Below are positions 9,376 to 16,610 of a stretch of 64,000 bases of DNA, piece by piece. Numbering within the stretch: position 1 is the stretch's first letter; each line of letters begins with the position of its first letter. The stretch lies in the NCBI GenBank assembly GCA_024693065.1, contig JAILLP010000023.1, forward strand, positions 62,001 through 126,000, written 5' to 3'. This DNA comes from Paludibacteraceae bacterium. Its GTDB lineage: Bacteria; Bacteroidota; Bacteroidia; Bacteroidales; Paludibacteraceae. The position numbers and the translations under genes are program-made. The notes beneath the pieces are model-generated. The model did not search any database, was not told where the DNA came from, and saw only the letters and a list, made by a program, of their open reading frames with translations.

Positions 9376-10482
9376 ATGGCTGAAACGAACTTTGTCGATT
9401 ACGTGAAGATTTATTGCCGGTCGGGCAAGGGTGGGGCAGGCTCCGCTCATCTGCGCCGTGAGAAGTATATCCCTAAGGGTGGACCTGACGGTGGTGACGG
9501 CGGTCGTGGTGGACATATCATCCTGCGTGGTAACAAGGATTATTGGACGTTGATCCACCTGAAGTTCGAAAAGCACATCATGGCGGGCAATGGCGAGAAT
9601 GGTAGCCAAAGCCGTAGCTTCGGTGCGGATGGCAAGGATAGGATCATCGAGGTGCCTTGCGGTACGGTGGTCTACGACGCTGACAGCGGTGAGTTCCTCT
9701 GCGATGTTACCGCGGACGGACAGGAGGTGATCCTGCTGAGGGGCGGCCGTGGCGGCTTGGGCAACTGGCACTTCAAATCGGCCACGAACCAGACGCCTCG
9801 TTTCGCGCAACCGGGCGAACCTGCCATCGAGAAGAATGTGATCCTTGAGCTGAAGGTGCTGGCGGATGTCGGTCTCGTGGGTTTCCCGAACGCTGGCAAG
9901 TCCACACTGCTTTCCGCCGTGACGGCCGCCAAGCCTAAGATCGCCAATTATCCCTTCACGACGCTGGAGCCTAACCTGGGCATCGTGGCCTACCGCGACC
10001 AGAAGTCTTTCGCCATGGCGGATATCCCCGGTATCATCGAAGGGGCTTCGGAGGGCCGTGGCATCGGGTTGCGTTTCCTCCGCCACATCGAGCGGAACGC
10101 TATCCTGCTCTTCCTGATTCCTTGCGATACGGAGGATATCATGAAGGAGTACGAGATCCTGCTGAACGAGTTGGAGCAATATAATCCTGAACTGCTGAAG
10201 AAGCAGCGTGTGCTGGGCATCTCCAAGTGCGATATGATCGATGAGGATATGATGAACGATATGCGCAAGTTGTTGCCTACGGATGTGCCGTGCGTCTTCT
10301 TCTCCTCCATTACGGGCATGGGCCTGATGGAACTGAAGGATCTGCTTTGGGAGGAGCTGAGCAAGGATGTGGATCGCCACATGACCATGACGCACCGTCC
10401 GATGGAGGTGGATGATTATGAGGAGGATGAGGACGAGGAGCTGGGCGACGATATTGAAATCGAGTGGGATGACGAAAAATAG
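9376..10482 (+). CDS. obgE: Obg/CgtA ribosome-assembly GTPase
   Basis: I start it at the ATG at 9376 ([14 protein letters not shown]), which gives 368 residues and the normal N terminus; a longer frame from 9316 runs into corA. The N-terminal glycine-rich Obg fold ([15 protein letters not shown]) is followed by the GTPase domain: G1 [10 protein letters not shown]3 [10 protein letters not shown]4 reads SKCD rather than NKxD. The C terminus is strongly acidic, which is common in Bacteroidetes Obg. It acts in late 50S assembly and stress signalling. It sits in the rsmA-corA-obgE-DUF4491 cluster. Confidence 0.96.
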   Translation: MAETNFVDYVKIYCRSGKGGAGSAHLRREKYIPKGGPDGGDGGRGGHIILRGNKDYWTLIHLKFEKHIMAGNGENGSQSRSFGADGKDRIIEVPCGTVVYDADSGEFLCDVTADGQEVILLRGGRGGLGNWHFKSATNQTPRFAQPGEPAIEKNVILELKVLADVGLVGFPNAGKSTLLSAVTAAKPKIANYPFTTLEPNLGIVAYRDQKSFAMADIPGIIEGASEGRGIGLRFLRHIERNAILLFLIPCDTEDIMKEYEILLNELEQYNPELLKKQRVLGISKCDMIDEDMMNDMRKLLPTDVPCVFFSSITGMGLMELKDLLWEELSKDVDRHMTMTHRPMEVDDYEEDEDEELGDDIEIEWDDEK

Positions 10483-10489
10483 GTGACGT

Positions 10490-10789
10490 ATGTTGGAGTT
10501 TCTTGCGGAAAATAATTGTTTGGGCCTATTGGTGGGCCTTCTTACTTTCTTGATTATCGGACTTTTCCACCCTTTGGTGATCAAAGGGGAGTACTACTTC
10601 GGGGTGAAGTGCTGGTGGGTGTTTCTCCTTGCCGGACTTGTTTGTGTGGTCTTGTCCGTGCTTGCGGAGAACCAGACGGTCTCATCGCTCTTGGGGGTGG
10701 TCGCCTTTTCCTGTTTCTGGAGCATCAAGGAGGTTTTTGACCAGCGGAAGAGGGTAGAGAAGGGGTGGTTCCCGAAGAGACAACGGTAG
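10490..10789 (+). CDS. DUF4491 membrane protein
   Basis: A 99-residue protein with three hydrophobic segments and the conserved core FLIIGLFHPLVIKGEYYFG and CFWSIKEVFDQRKRVEKGWFP. This pattern fits DUF4491, a small membrane family widespread in Bacteroidetes and of unknown function. It starts 7 bases after obgE and is the last gene of that cluster. Confidence 0.87.
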   Translation: MLEFLAENNCLGLLVGLLTFLIIGLFHPLVIKGEYYFGVKCWWVFLLAGLVCVVLSVLAENQTVSSLLGVVAFSCFWSIKEVFDQRKRVEKGWFPKRQR

Positions 10790-10810
10790 GGGCGTAAGGT
10801 GCCTCTGCCC
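10786..10810. repeat. Degenerate REP-like palindrome
   Basis: Starts GTAGGGGCG and ends in CTGCCC, with inner AGG/CCT pairing. It resembles a decayed copy of the perfect REP palindrome at 14886-14913 and overlaps the end of the DUF4491 gene. Confidence 0.4.
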
Positions 10811-10924
10811 TGTTTTGTTAGTTCCTTGTTCCATATATAGCTTGCAGGTCTTCCCCTTTAAGCGGGAAGAACGTTTCTTGTGCGTGAAATGCTATGGCAC
10901 GAATGCCTTTTTTTTGTGTTTTTT

Positions 10925-10972
10925 TCGAGTATAATCGATGGAAAGTATGTGTTTTTATCGAATATAATCGAT
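10925..10972. repeat. Direct repeat pair, operator-like
   Basis: Two 15-base boxes, TCGAGTATAATCGAT (10925-10939) and TCGAATATAATCGAT (10958-10972), differ at one base and start 33 bases apart, about three helical turns. No coding sequence surrounds them. They resemble in layout the boxes in front of the Fic gene at 12627. The rest of 10790-11025 shows nothing else I can name. Confidence 0.45.
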
Positions 10973-11025
10973 AAAATTTATACTATGTTTCTAGAACCAT
11001 CTGCATGCATATTCTGCCTTCATAT

Positions 11026-11056
11026 TTTGCAGACATCACAAAAACTTATATCTTTG
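11026..11056 (+). promoter_or_regulatory. Promoter for methyltransferase leader
   Basis: TTTG at 11026-11029 and TATCTTTG at 11049-11056 with 19 bases between them, matching the Bacteroides sigma consensus. Transcription from here would give a leader of about 310 bases ahead of the methyltransferase gene. Confidence 0.6.
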
Positions 11057-11192
11057 AAAACAAATTAAAAAACTGATTTTTACGAACCAGACAGTAAGAA
11101 TTTTTAAATAGTAACATACAGCATTAGCTATTATTCTTGTCCAAATCAAAAGCCTGCAAACTGATGATTTAGAATTATCGGATATACGCTAA

Positions 11193-11370
11193 TCCACGGA
11201 GAGTTATGCACTCTCGTATCCTACCAACAGAGTTAGTGCTCACACCTTTAGGTGTGGGCTAATCTAGGTAGGATGCGGAGTTCTTGCAGGCTCTCCGTGG
11301 ACAAGATGGAAAGGCTCACACCTTTCTTTTGCCCGATAGCGAGATTGATAGTGATGCGCTAACTATCAAT
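11193..11370 (+). ncRNA. Structured leader or small RNA ahead of methyltransferase
   Basis: Nested inverted repeats: an 11-base perfect outer stem (11193-11203 with 11291-11301), a 10-base middle stem with one wobble (11216-11225 with 11267-11276), and an inner hairpin around 11238-11258. A separate 9-base perfect hairpin (11344-11352 with 11362-11370) ends 6 bases before the methyltransferase ATG. The 12-mer GCTCACACCTTT from the inner hairpin recurs at 11314-11325, so an alternative fold is possible. I do not recognise a known RNA family. Confidence 0.45.
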
Positions 11371-11376
11371 CATCGA

Positions 11377-12519
11377 ATGGCAAATAAGAACTTAAATCAG
11401 GCGAAAAGTGCTAAAAAGGATGAGTTCTACACTCAACTTGTTGATATTGAGAATGAATTGAAGTACTACAAAGAGCATTTTAAGGGTAAAACGGTGCTAT
11501 GCAATTGTGATGACCCTCGTGTAAGCAATTTCTTTCACTATTTCAGCTATAATTTCGAACAGTTGGGCTTGAAGAAATTGATCACCACCTGCTACAAAAG
11601 CCAAGAACGTGATCTTTTTAGTCAGAACGATTCGGAACGTGCCATTTGGCTTGAATACAATGGTGACCACAATGGCAACCATATTCCTGATCCAGAGGAG
11701 ATAGGCATCAATTATTTGAAGGGTGACGGAGACTTCCGCTCGCCAGAATGTGTGGAGTTGCTTAAGCAAGCGGATATTGTTGTTACTAATCCTCCATTTT
11801 CTCTTTTTCGGGAATATTTAACGCAGTTGATAAAATACAAAAGAAAGTTTGTGATTATTGGGAATGTAAATGCTATTAATTATCGTGAAGTATTTCCTCT
11901 TATTATAAGAAATGAATTATGGCTTGGATTTGGAACAGGAAGCAAAACATTTGAAGTCCCTTCTGATTTTGATAAAGGGAATACATATATTGGAGATGAT
12001 GGGAAAAAATATGCAAAATTTGGGAATATTTGTTGGTTTACAAACCTTGACATAAAGAAACGACATGAAGAACTTATTTTGTATAAAACATACACTCCCA
12101 CCGATTATCCCCGTTATGACAATTACAATGCAATTGAGGTAAATAAAGTGGAAAATATTCCATGTGATTATTATGGCATTATGGGAGTCCCAGTGACATT
12201 TTTGGACAAATACAATCCAAATCAATTTGAAATTATATGGAGGAGCCATGATATAGAATGGGCAGAAAATTCATGTGATTTCTTCTTTCCACCTTCTAAA
12301 GAGAAATTATTAAAGTATAAAAAGGCAGATAAAACGTGGCGTGTGCAAATTCCATATATTACGGACGAATTTGATAATGCTAGGATGACGTATCAAAGAA
12401 TTTTTATTCGTCGCCGCCAGCAAAGTGAAATGCCTGCATCATCTCCGCAGTCATATCCAGAGAGTGGGCAGCAACCGAACATGGCGGCAGAAGGTACGGA
12501 AGAGTATGGAAAGAAGTGA
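11377..12519 (+). CDS. EcoRI-type adenine-specific DNA methyltransferase
   Basis: The start at 11377 (MANKNLNQAKSAKKDEFYTQ) gives 380 residues; the frame runs further upstream through the structured leader but that part does not look coding. The protein matches the EcoRI methylase family: DEFYTQL near the N terminus, LCNCDDPRVSNF, and the catalytic motif TNPPFSLF (NPPF at residues 138-141). It would methylate adenine at N6 in a DNA target that cannot be inferred. The 3' half is much more AT-rich than the surrounding chromosome, a sign of acquisition. It opens an island with a Fic protein and a DUF262-HNH nuclease; no classical EcoRI-type endonuclease is present. Confidence 0.88.
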   Translation: MANKNLNQAKSAKKDEFYTQLVDIENELKYYKEHFKGKTVLCNCDDPRVSNFFHYFSYNFEQLGLKKLITTCYKSQERDLFSQNDSERAIWLEYNGDHNGNHIPDPEEIGINYLKGDGDFRSPECVELLKQADIVVTNPPFSLFREYLTQLIKYKRKFVIIGNVNAINYREVFPLIIRNELWLGFGTGSKTFEVPSDFDKGNTYIGDDGKKYAKFGNICWFTNLDIKKRHEELILYKTYTPTDYPRYDNYNAIEVNKVENIPCDYYGIMGVPVTFLDKYNPNQFEIIWRSHDIEWAENSCDFFFPPSKEKLLKYKKADKTWRVQIPYITDEFDNARMTYQRIFIRRRQQSEMPASSPQSYPESGQQPNMAAEGTEEYGKK

Positions 12520-12628
12520 TATTATTCCGAAAAATCACATAATCGGAATAATATAACGGTGATTTTGGTGAAAATCGGAATAATATAATACCTTTGTAGT
12601 GGTTTTATATCATAAATCGGAATAATAT
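12519..12628 (+). promoter_or_regulatory. Four-box operator region of the Fic gene
   Basis: The 12-mer TCGGAATAATAT occurs at 12543-12554, 12575-12586 and 12617-12628, and as its exact reverse complement at 12519-12530. The direct copies start 32 and 42 bases apart, close to three and four helical turns, so they lie on one DNA face. The last copy overlaps the ATG of the Fic gene, and the second abuts the -7 promoter box. This is the layout of repression by a DNA-binding protein, most simply the HTH domain of the Fic protein itself. Confidence 0.7.
12589..12596 (+). promoter_or_regulatory. -7 promoter box of Fic/HNH operon
   Basis: TACCTTTG fits TAnnTTTG and lies 2 bases after the second operator box and 30 bases before the Fic start codon. 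It is the only good promoter match ahead of the Fic and DUF262-HNH genes. Confidence 0.6.
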
Positions 12629-13556
12629 GGAAGGTTATATGAAAATCACAGAAGCGGCTGAAAGGTGGGGGCTATCCTCCCGCCGCATAAGGGTATTATG
12701 CTCCGATGGCAGAATCCCGGGCGTAATCCGCAAGGGAAATCTCTATTACATTCCTGTTAATGCCACACAACCTGTGGACGCACGTTCTTATAGCAAACGG
12801 GCAGACAAGAAAGTGTACACGCCACTACTGATGGAGGTGGATGCGCTGCAAAAAAAATTGGCAGACATGCGACCTCTCTCCCCTGCGGAAGTGGAAGCAC
12901 TCAAAGAGGTCTTCGTGGTGGAACATACCTACAACAGTAATGCTATTGAGGGAAACACCCTTACCTTGCAAGAGACAGCCATGGTACTACAGGGAATGAC
13001 AATCGACCGAAAACCTTTAAAAGACCATCTTGAGGCTGTGGGTTACAAGGAGGCTTTCGAGGCGATGGAAGAATTGGCGAAGCAAAAACATCCTCTGTCA
13101 GAGTACGATATACAATGCATCCATTCGCTTGTGCTTGCTCACCGCCGCGAAGATGCAGGGCAATACAGAAGAGTGCCTGTTCGTATAGCCGGTGCCTTGA
13201 CCGAACCTGTGCAACCCTACTTGATTCAATCCAAAATGGAAGAATTAATCACTGACATGGGTGAAAAGTATGGTAAGTTGCATATCGCAGAGCAAGTGTC
13301 GCTTTCCCATCTACGGTTCGAAAGCATACACCCCTTCATTGACGGCAACGGACGCACTGGTCGTCTGCTTATGAACCTGCAACTCATCCGAGCAGGCTAT
13401 CCACCTGTGAATATAAAGTTCGCCGACCGTCGCCGCTACTACGAGGCATTCGATAGTTTCGCACGAAGTGGGTCGCCCGACGATATGATAACACTCGTGG
13501 CGGAATATCTCAGGGAAAGGCTTAACGCAGTGCTGGAGATACAGAATAGCATTTAA
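12627..13556 (+). CDS. Fic-domain protein with N-terminal helix-turn-helix
   Basis: A 309-residue protein. Residues 5-45 look like an excisionase/MerR-type HTH (ITEAAERWGLSSRRIRVLCSDGRI). The Fic domain carries the full active motif HPFIDGNGRTGR (residues 235-246), so it should transfer AMP from ATP to a target hydroxyl. An N-terminal inhibitory motif SNAIEG (S104, E108) makes it a self-inhibited class II Fic protein. The ATG at 12627 overlaps an operator box; an in-frame ATG at 12639 is the alternative. It lies 107 bases after the methyltransferase and 50 bases before the nuclease gene. Its target is unknown. Confidence 0.92.
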   Translation: MEGYMKITEAAERWGLSSRRIRVLCSDGRIPGVIRKGNLYYIPVNATQPVDARSYSKRADKKVYTPLLMEVDALQKKLADMRPLSPAEVEALKEVFVVEHTYNSNAIEGNTLTLQETAMVLQGMTIDRKPLKDHLEAVGYKEAFEAMEELAKQKHPLSEYDIQCIHSLVLAHRREDAGQYRRVPVRIAGALTEPVQPYLIQSKMEELITDMGEKYGKLHIAEQVSLSHLRFESIHPFIDGNGRTGRLLMNLQLIRAGYPPVNIKFADRRRYYEAFDSFARSGSPDDMITLVAEYLRERLNAVLEIQNSI

Positions 13557-13606
13557 TAGAGTTGAACTAAAATATTATTTCAATTACGATATAAAACCCA
13601 AGCTAT

Positions 13607-14689
13607 ATGGAAATAAAATTGCATAAAATAACAGTCCGTGACCTAACAGCGGGTTATGCAGACAATGCGGAGCAGGGAGTAAAGGCGTATGGTGGCAAGT
13701 TAGATGTGCGTCCGCCTTACCAACGGGAGTTCGTCTATGGCGATAAACAACGTGCCGCCGTTATCGACACCCTCACGCAGGGCTTCCCCCTCAATGTGAT
13801 GTACTGGGCGACACGCGACGATGGCACGTTCGAGATCATCGACGGGCAACAACGCACCATCTCCATCTGCCAGTATGTGAATGGCGACTTCGCCTATCTC
13901 TTCAAGTACTTCCACAACCTGCAGGAAGACGAAAAGGAGAAGATTCTCAATTACGAATTGCAAGTGTATATCTGTAGTGGCACCGACAGCGAGAAACTGA
14001 AATGGTTCGAGACCATCAACATAGCGGGCGAGAAGTTGACCGAGCAGGAGCTGCGCAATGCGGTCTATGCCGGCAGTTGGGTGAGTGATGCAAAGCGTTA
14101 TTTCAGCAAAAACAATTGTGCCGCTTACGGGTTGGCGAGCAAGTACGTGAACGGTTCGCCCATCCGCCAAGACTACCTCGAAACAGCCATCCGCTGGATC
14201 TCCAAAGGGAACATCGAGGTCTATATGGGTAACCACCAGCACGACCCTAACGCAGTCGCACTCTGGAATCACTTCAGCAGTGTCATCAACTGGGTGAAGG
14301 CCCTCTTTCCCAAATACCGCAAAGAGATGAAGGGCGTGGATTGGGGAACGCTGTACGAAAAATTCAAGGAGCAGTCGCTGGATGCTACTGCGTTGGAAGA
14401 GAAGGTGACGAAACTGATGATGGACAGTGATGTGCAGAAAAAGTCGGGCATCTACGCCTACGTATTAGACGGCGACGAGCACCACCTGGGCATCCGTGCC
14501 TTCGACGACAACACGAAACGAGAGGTCTACGAGCGTCAGCAAGGCATCTGCAAAATCTGTGGCAAGCATTTCGACATAGAGCAAATGGAGGCCGACCACA
14601 TCACCCCATGGAAAGAGGGCGGTCGCACCATCGCCGAGAATTGCCAGATGTTGTGCAGGGAGTGTAATCGACGGAAGAGTGCCAAGTGA
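13607..14689 (+). CDS. DUF262-HNH putative DNA endonuclease
   Basis: A 360-residue protein with an N-terminal DUF262 (ParB/GmrS-like) domain, including the RPPYQREFVYGDKQ block and the NTPase motif DGQQR (residues 79-83), and a C-terminal zinc-type HNH nuclease: C315-x2-C318, D330-H331, N345, C350-x2-C353. Proteins of this build act in defence, as modification-dependent nucleases (GmrSD, SspE-like) or as restriction subunits. The linked adenine methyltransferase suggests the latter, but it is not proven. There is no own promoter match in the 50-base gap, so it is probably co-transcribed with the Fic gene. Confidence 0.88.
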   Translation: MEIKLHKITVRDLTAGYADNAEQGVKAYGGKLDVRPPYQREFVYGDKQRAAVIDTLTQGFPLNVMYWATRDDGTFEIIDGQQRTISICQYVNGDFAYLFKYFHNLQEDEKEKILNYELQVYICSGTDSEKLKWFETINIAGEKLTEQELRNAVYAGSWVSDAKRYFSKNNCAAYGLASKYVNGSPIRQDYLETAIRWISKGNIEVYMGNHQHDPNAVALWNHFSSVINWVKALFPKYRKEMKGVDWGTLYEKFKEQSLDATALEEKVTKLMMDSDVQKKSGIYAYVLDGDEHHLGIRAFDDNTKREVYERQQGICKICGKHFDIEQMEADHITPWKEGGRTIAENCQMLCRECNRRKSAK

Positions 14690-14691
14690 TA

Positions 14692-14733
14692 AAATAGCCG
14701 TCACACATTCTTGGTGAATGGTGGTGGCTATTT
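14692..14733 (+). terminator. Hairpin terminator after nuclease gene
   Basis: An 8-base stem (14692-14699 with 14726-14733) with an inner ATTC/GAAT pairing begins just after the DUF262-HNH stop and is followed by a short T-rich stretch. Confidence 0.6.
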
Positions 14734-14885
14734 ATGTTTTTAGGAATCTCGGTTGATAAAAAAATTATGTCATTATGCCTAATCATATCCATGGTATTAT
14801 TGAAATAAAAAAATCCATGGATGTATTGGATTGGGATGCGTGTGACGATGTGGATGTACATAACAATATGGATGTACGTGACATC

Positions 14886-14913
14886 GTAGGGGCGAAAAAT
14901 TTTTCGCCCCTAC
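14886..14913. repeat. Perfect 28-base REP palindrome
   Basis: Both arms are 14 bases and fully complementary: GTAGGGGCGAAAAA followed by its reverse complement. It lies inside the transposase relic, as expected of a REP element associated with a RAYT transposase. Confidence 0.8.
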
Positions 14914-15009
14914 CACACCCACCATCGCCCCAACCACACCCACCATCGCCCCTACCACACCCGCCATCGCCCCTACCACACCCGCCATCGCCCCTACCAC
15001 AAATATCAC
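14905..15009 (+). repeat. 21-base tandem repeat grown from a REP half-site
   Basis: Four 21-base units (14905, 14926, 14947, 14968) and a partial fifth (14989). Each starts CGCCCCTAC or CGCCCCAAC, the right arm of the REP palindrome. The unit is seven codons, so the array keeps frame and encodes repeats of S-P-L-P-H-P-P. Confidence 0.85.
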
Positions 15010-15071
15010 CGTCTGCACAATCATGTGGTCAAAACATAATCGTAAAATATAATTTTTAGAAATAGATTGTA

Positions 15072-15102
15072 TTTGATGAAATAGACAATTTCGCTAATTT
15101 TG
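15072..15102 (+). promoter_or_regulatory. Promoter of repeat surface protein
   Basis: TTTG at 15072-15075 and TAATTTTG at 15095-15102, 19 bases apart. The start site would be near 15109, giving a leader of almost 90 bases. Confidence 0.65.
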
Positions 15103-15108
15103 CACCCT

Positions 15109-15160
15109 CATTCGGACGAATGGGTTTCGGCGATGGGTATAGGTACTGCCGATTGCCGAA
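15109..15160 (+). other. Two hairpins in 5' leader
   Basis: CATTCG-GA-CGAATG at 15109-15122 is a perfect small hairpin at the predicted 5' end. TTCGGC (15126-15131) pairs with GCCGAA (15155-15160), with an alternative CGGC/GCCG pairing inside. This could stabilise the message. No known riboswitch is recognised. Confidence 0.35.
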
Positions 15161-15195
15161 AAATAAAGAGAAGACCTAATTTATTATAGCTCGTT

Positions 15196-16554
15196 ATGGT
15201 AAGAAAACTACTTGCGATTCTATCTTTCCAATGTTTATTGTGCACTGCGTTCGCAGCTAATTATTTGACTTTTACGGCCGAAGAGGATGGCTCCAGGTTC
15301 GGAATCAGTAATAATTATAATGATCCAGATATACAATACTCCTTAGATGAAGGTGCGACTTGGACTCAACTTTTAGATGAAGAGATGATCACATTGGAGC
15401 ATAAAGGAGACAAGGCGTTACTGAAAGGGGAAAACCCTAATGGAATCGCCCAAAATGATGTTTACTATACAAAGTTTAAAATGACAGGATCTATAGCTGC
15501 CAGTGGAAGTGTAATGAGCTTGATTGACGGAATAGGTGAAAGTGTTGTCATACCTAGTCAGTGTTGCTTTTATCGTCTGTTCATTAATTGCTCTAGTTTG
15601 ACACAAGCGCCAGAACTGCCTGCAACTACATTGACGTTTAAATGTTATTTTGATATGTTTTGGGGCTGTTCGAATCTAACGAAAGCGCCAGCACTTCCTG
15701 CAACCACATTAGCGCAATCATGCTACTTGGAAATGTTTAGGAATTGCACAAGTTTGACACAAGCACCCGAATTGCCTGCAACTGTTCTAACATTCACATG
15801 CTATGGTGATATGTTTAATAATTGCACGAGCCTGACAAAGGCACCTGCTTTGCCTGCCACTACGCTAGATTATGGATGTTATGGTGAAATGTTTAGTCAT
15901 TGTACCAGTTTGACACAAGCGCCAGAATTACCAGCAACCACACTGGCCGAGTCTTGTTATGCTGGTATGTTTGAGCATTGCACTAGTTTGACGCAAGCGC
16001 CGGAATTGCCTTCCTCAAATATGACTTCTGCTTGCTACAATTCGATGTTTGAGGGTTGCACCAGCCTAACCAAGGCTCCCGTATTGTATGGGACCAAAAT
16101 ATATGATTATTTTGCTCATCATATGTTTAAGGATTGTACGAACCTATCTGAAATATCTGTATCTTTTAGCAAGTGGAGTGAAATCGGAGCCTTACATTTA
16201 GAGTATGAGGGGACGGAAGATTGGGTCGTCAATGTTGCCCCAACCGGCACCTTCATTTGTCCCAAAGAACTTCCTGTCGAATATGGCCCAAGCAGAATAC
16301 CAGAGGGTTGGAATGTTGAATATATCTGTAATGATGATGCTGTAGAAGATATAGCCAACGAGAACACCCGTGTATGGACGGATGGTCTTAACCTCTATAT
16401 GTGCTATGCGGGAGAGGTGGAGGTCTATGACCTGAATGGCAAACAAATATACAAGGGACATGGCGATGTGGACTCTCCAATGTGCCTCTCCATGCCTGCC
16501 CATGGGGTCTATGTTGTGAAGATGGGAGGGAAAAGTTCAAAGGTGGAGCTGTAA
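15196..16554 (+). CDS. Secreted Cys-repeat (LRR-like) surface protein, 7 repeats
   Basis: A 452-residue protein with a signal peptide (MVRKLLAILSFQCLLCTAFA), then an N-terminal beta-rich domain (residues about 20-125), then seven units of 26 residues of the form LTxAPxLPATTLxxxCYxxMFxxCTS. Each unit carries two cysteines, CYxxMFxxC. The C terminus has a domain like a type A secretion signal (EVYDLNGKQIY ... HGVYVVKMGGKSSKVEL). The repeat resembles leucine-rich surface proteins of Bacteroidales. A nine-repeat paralogue is at 21004-22497 on the other strand. Its role is unknown; adhesion is a guess. Confidence 0.82.
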   Translation: MVRKLLAILSFQCLLCTAFAANYLTFTAEEDGSRFGISNNYNDPDIQYSLDEGATWTQLLDEEMITLEHKGDKALLKGENPNGIAQNDVYYTKFKMTGSIAASGSVMSLIDGIGESVVIPSQCCFYRLFINCSSLTQAPELPATTLTFKCYFDMFWGCSNLTKAPALPATTLAQSCYLEMFRNCTSLTQAPELPATVLTFTCYGDMFNNCTSLTKAPALPATTLDYGCYGEMFSHCTSLTQAPELPATTLAESCYAGMFEHCTSLTQAPELPSSNMTSACYNSMFEGCTSLTKAPVLYGTKIYDYFAHHMFKDCTNLSEISVSFSKWSEIGALHLEYEGTEDWVVNVAPTGTFICPKELPVEYGPSRIPEGWNVEYICNDDAVEDIANENTRVWTDGLNLYMCYAGEVEVYDLNGKQIYKGHGDVDSPMCLSMPAHGVYVVKMGGKSSKVEL

Positions 16555-16610
16555 GTAAAAAATTTTATGCAATATGTAATCCCGTCTTCGTACGGAACAT
16601 TGTTGCCATA

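Larger units (their letters stand above)
14760..15059 (+). pseudogene. Relic of REP-associated tyrosine (Y1/HUH) transposase
   Basis: The frame opens with NYVIMPNHIHGIIEI, the signature of the Y1/IS200-like transposase core with the metal-binding HIH pair. In an intact protein the conserved domain continues with the catalytic tyrosine; here it runs into a linker, the REP palindrome (as GAKNFSPL) and a low-complexity PHPPSPL array, then stops. An in-frame stop lies just upstream of NYVI, so the N terminus is also lost. Only about 15 residues of the domain survive. It probably marks an old RAYT gene at the end of the methyltransferase island. Confidence 0.7.

Noticed and set aside
11284-11376. 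Longer N terminus for the methyltransferase
   Set aside because: The extra 31 codons fall in the hairpin-rich leader, and the start MANKNLNQAKSAKKDEFYTQ resembles the usual N terminus of the family.
11377-14689. Prophage or integrative element
   Set aside because: No integrase, phage structural gene, mobilisation gene or clear attachment-site pair is present; only a small gene island and a RAYT relic are seen.
14905-15009. Evenly spaced repeats that might be a CRISPR array
   Set aside because: The 21-base units are head to tail with no spacers between them, keep an open frame and grow out of a REP arm. No cas genes are near.
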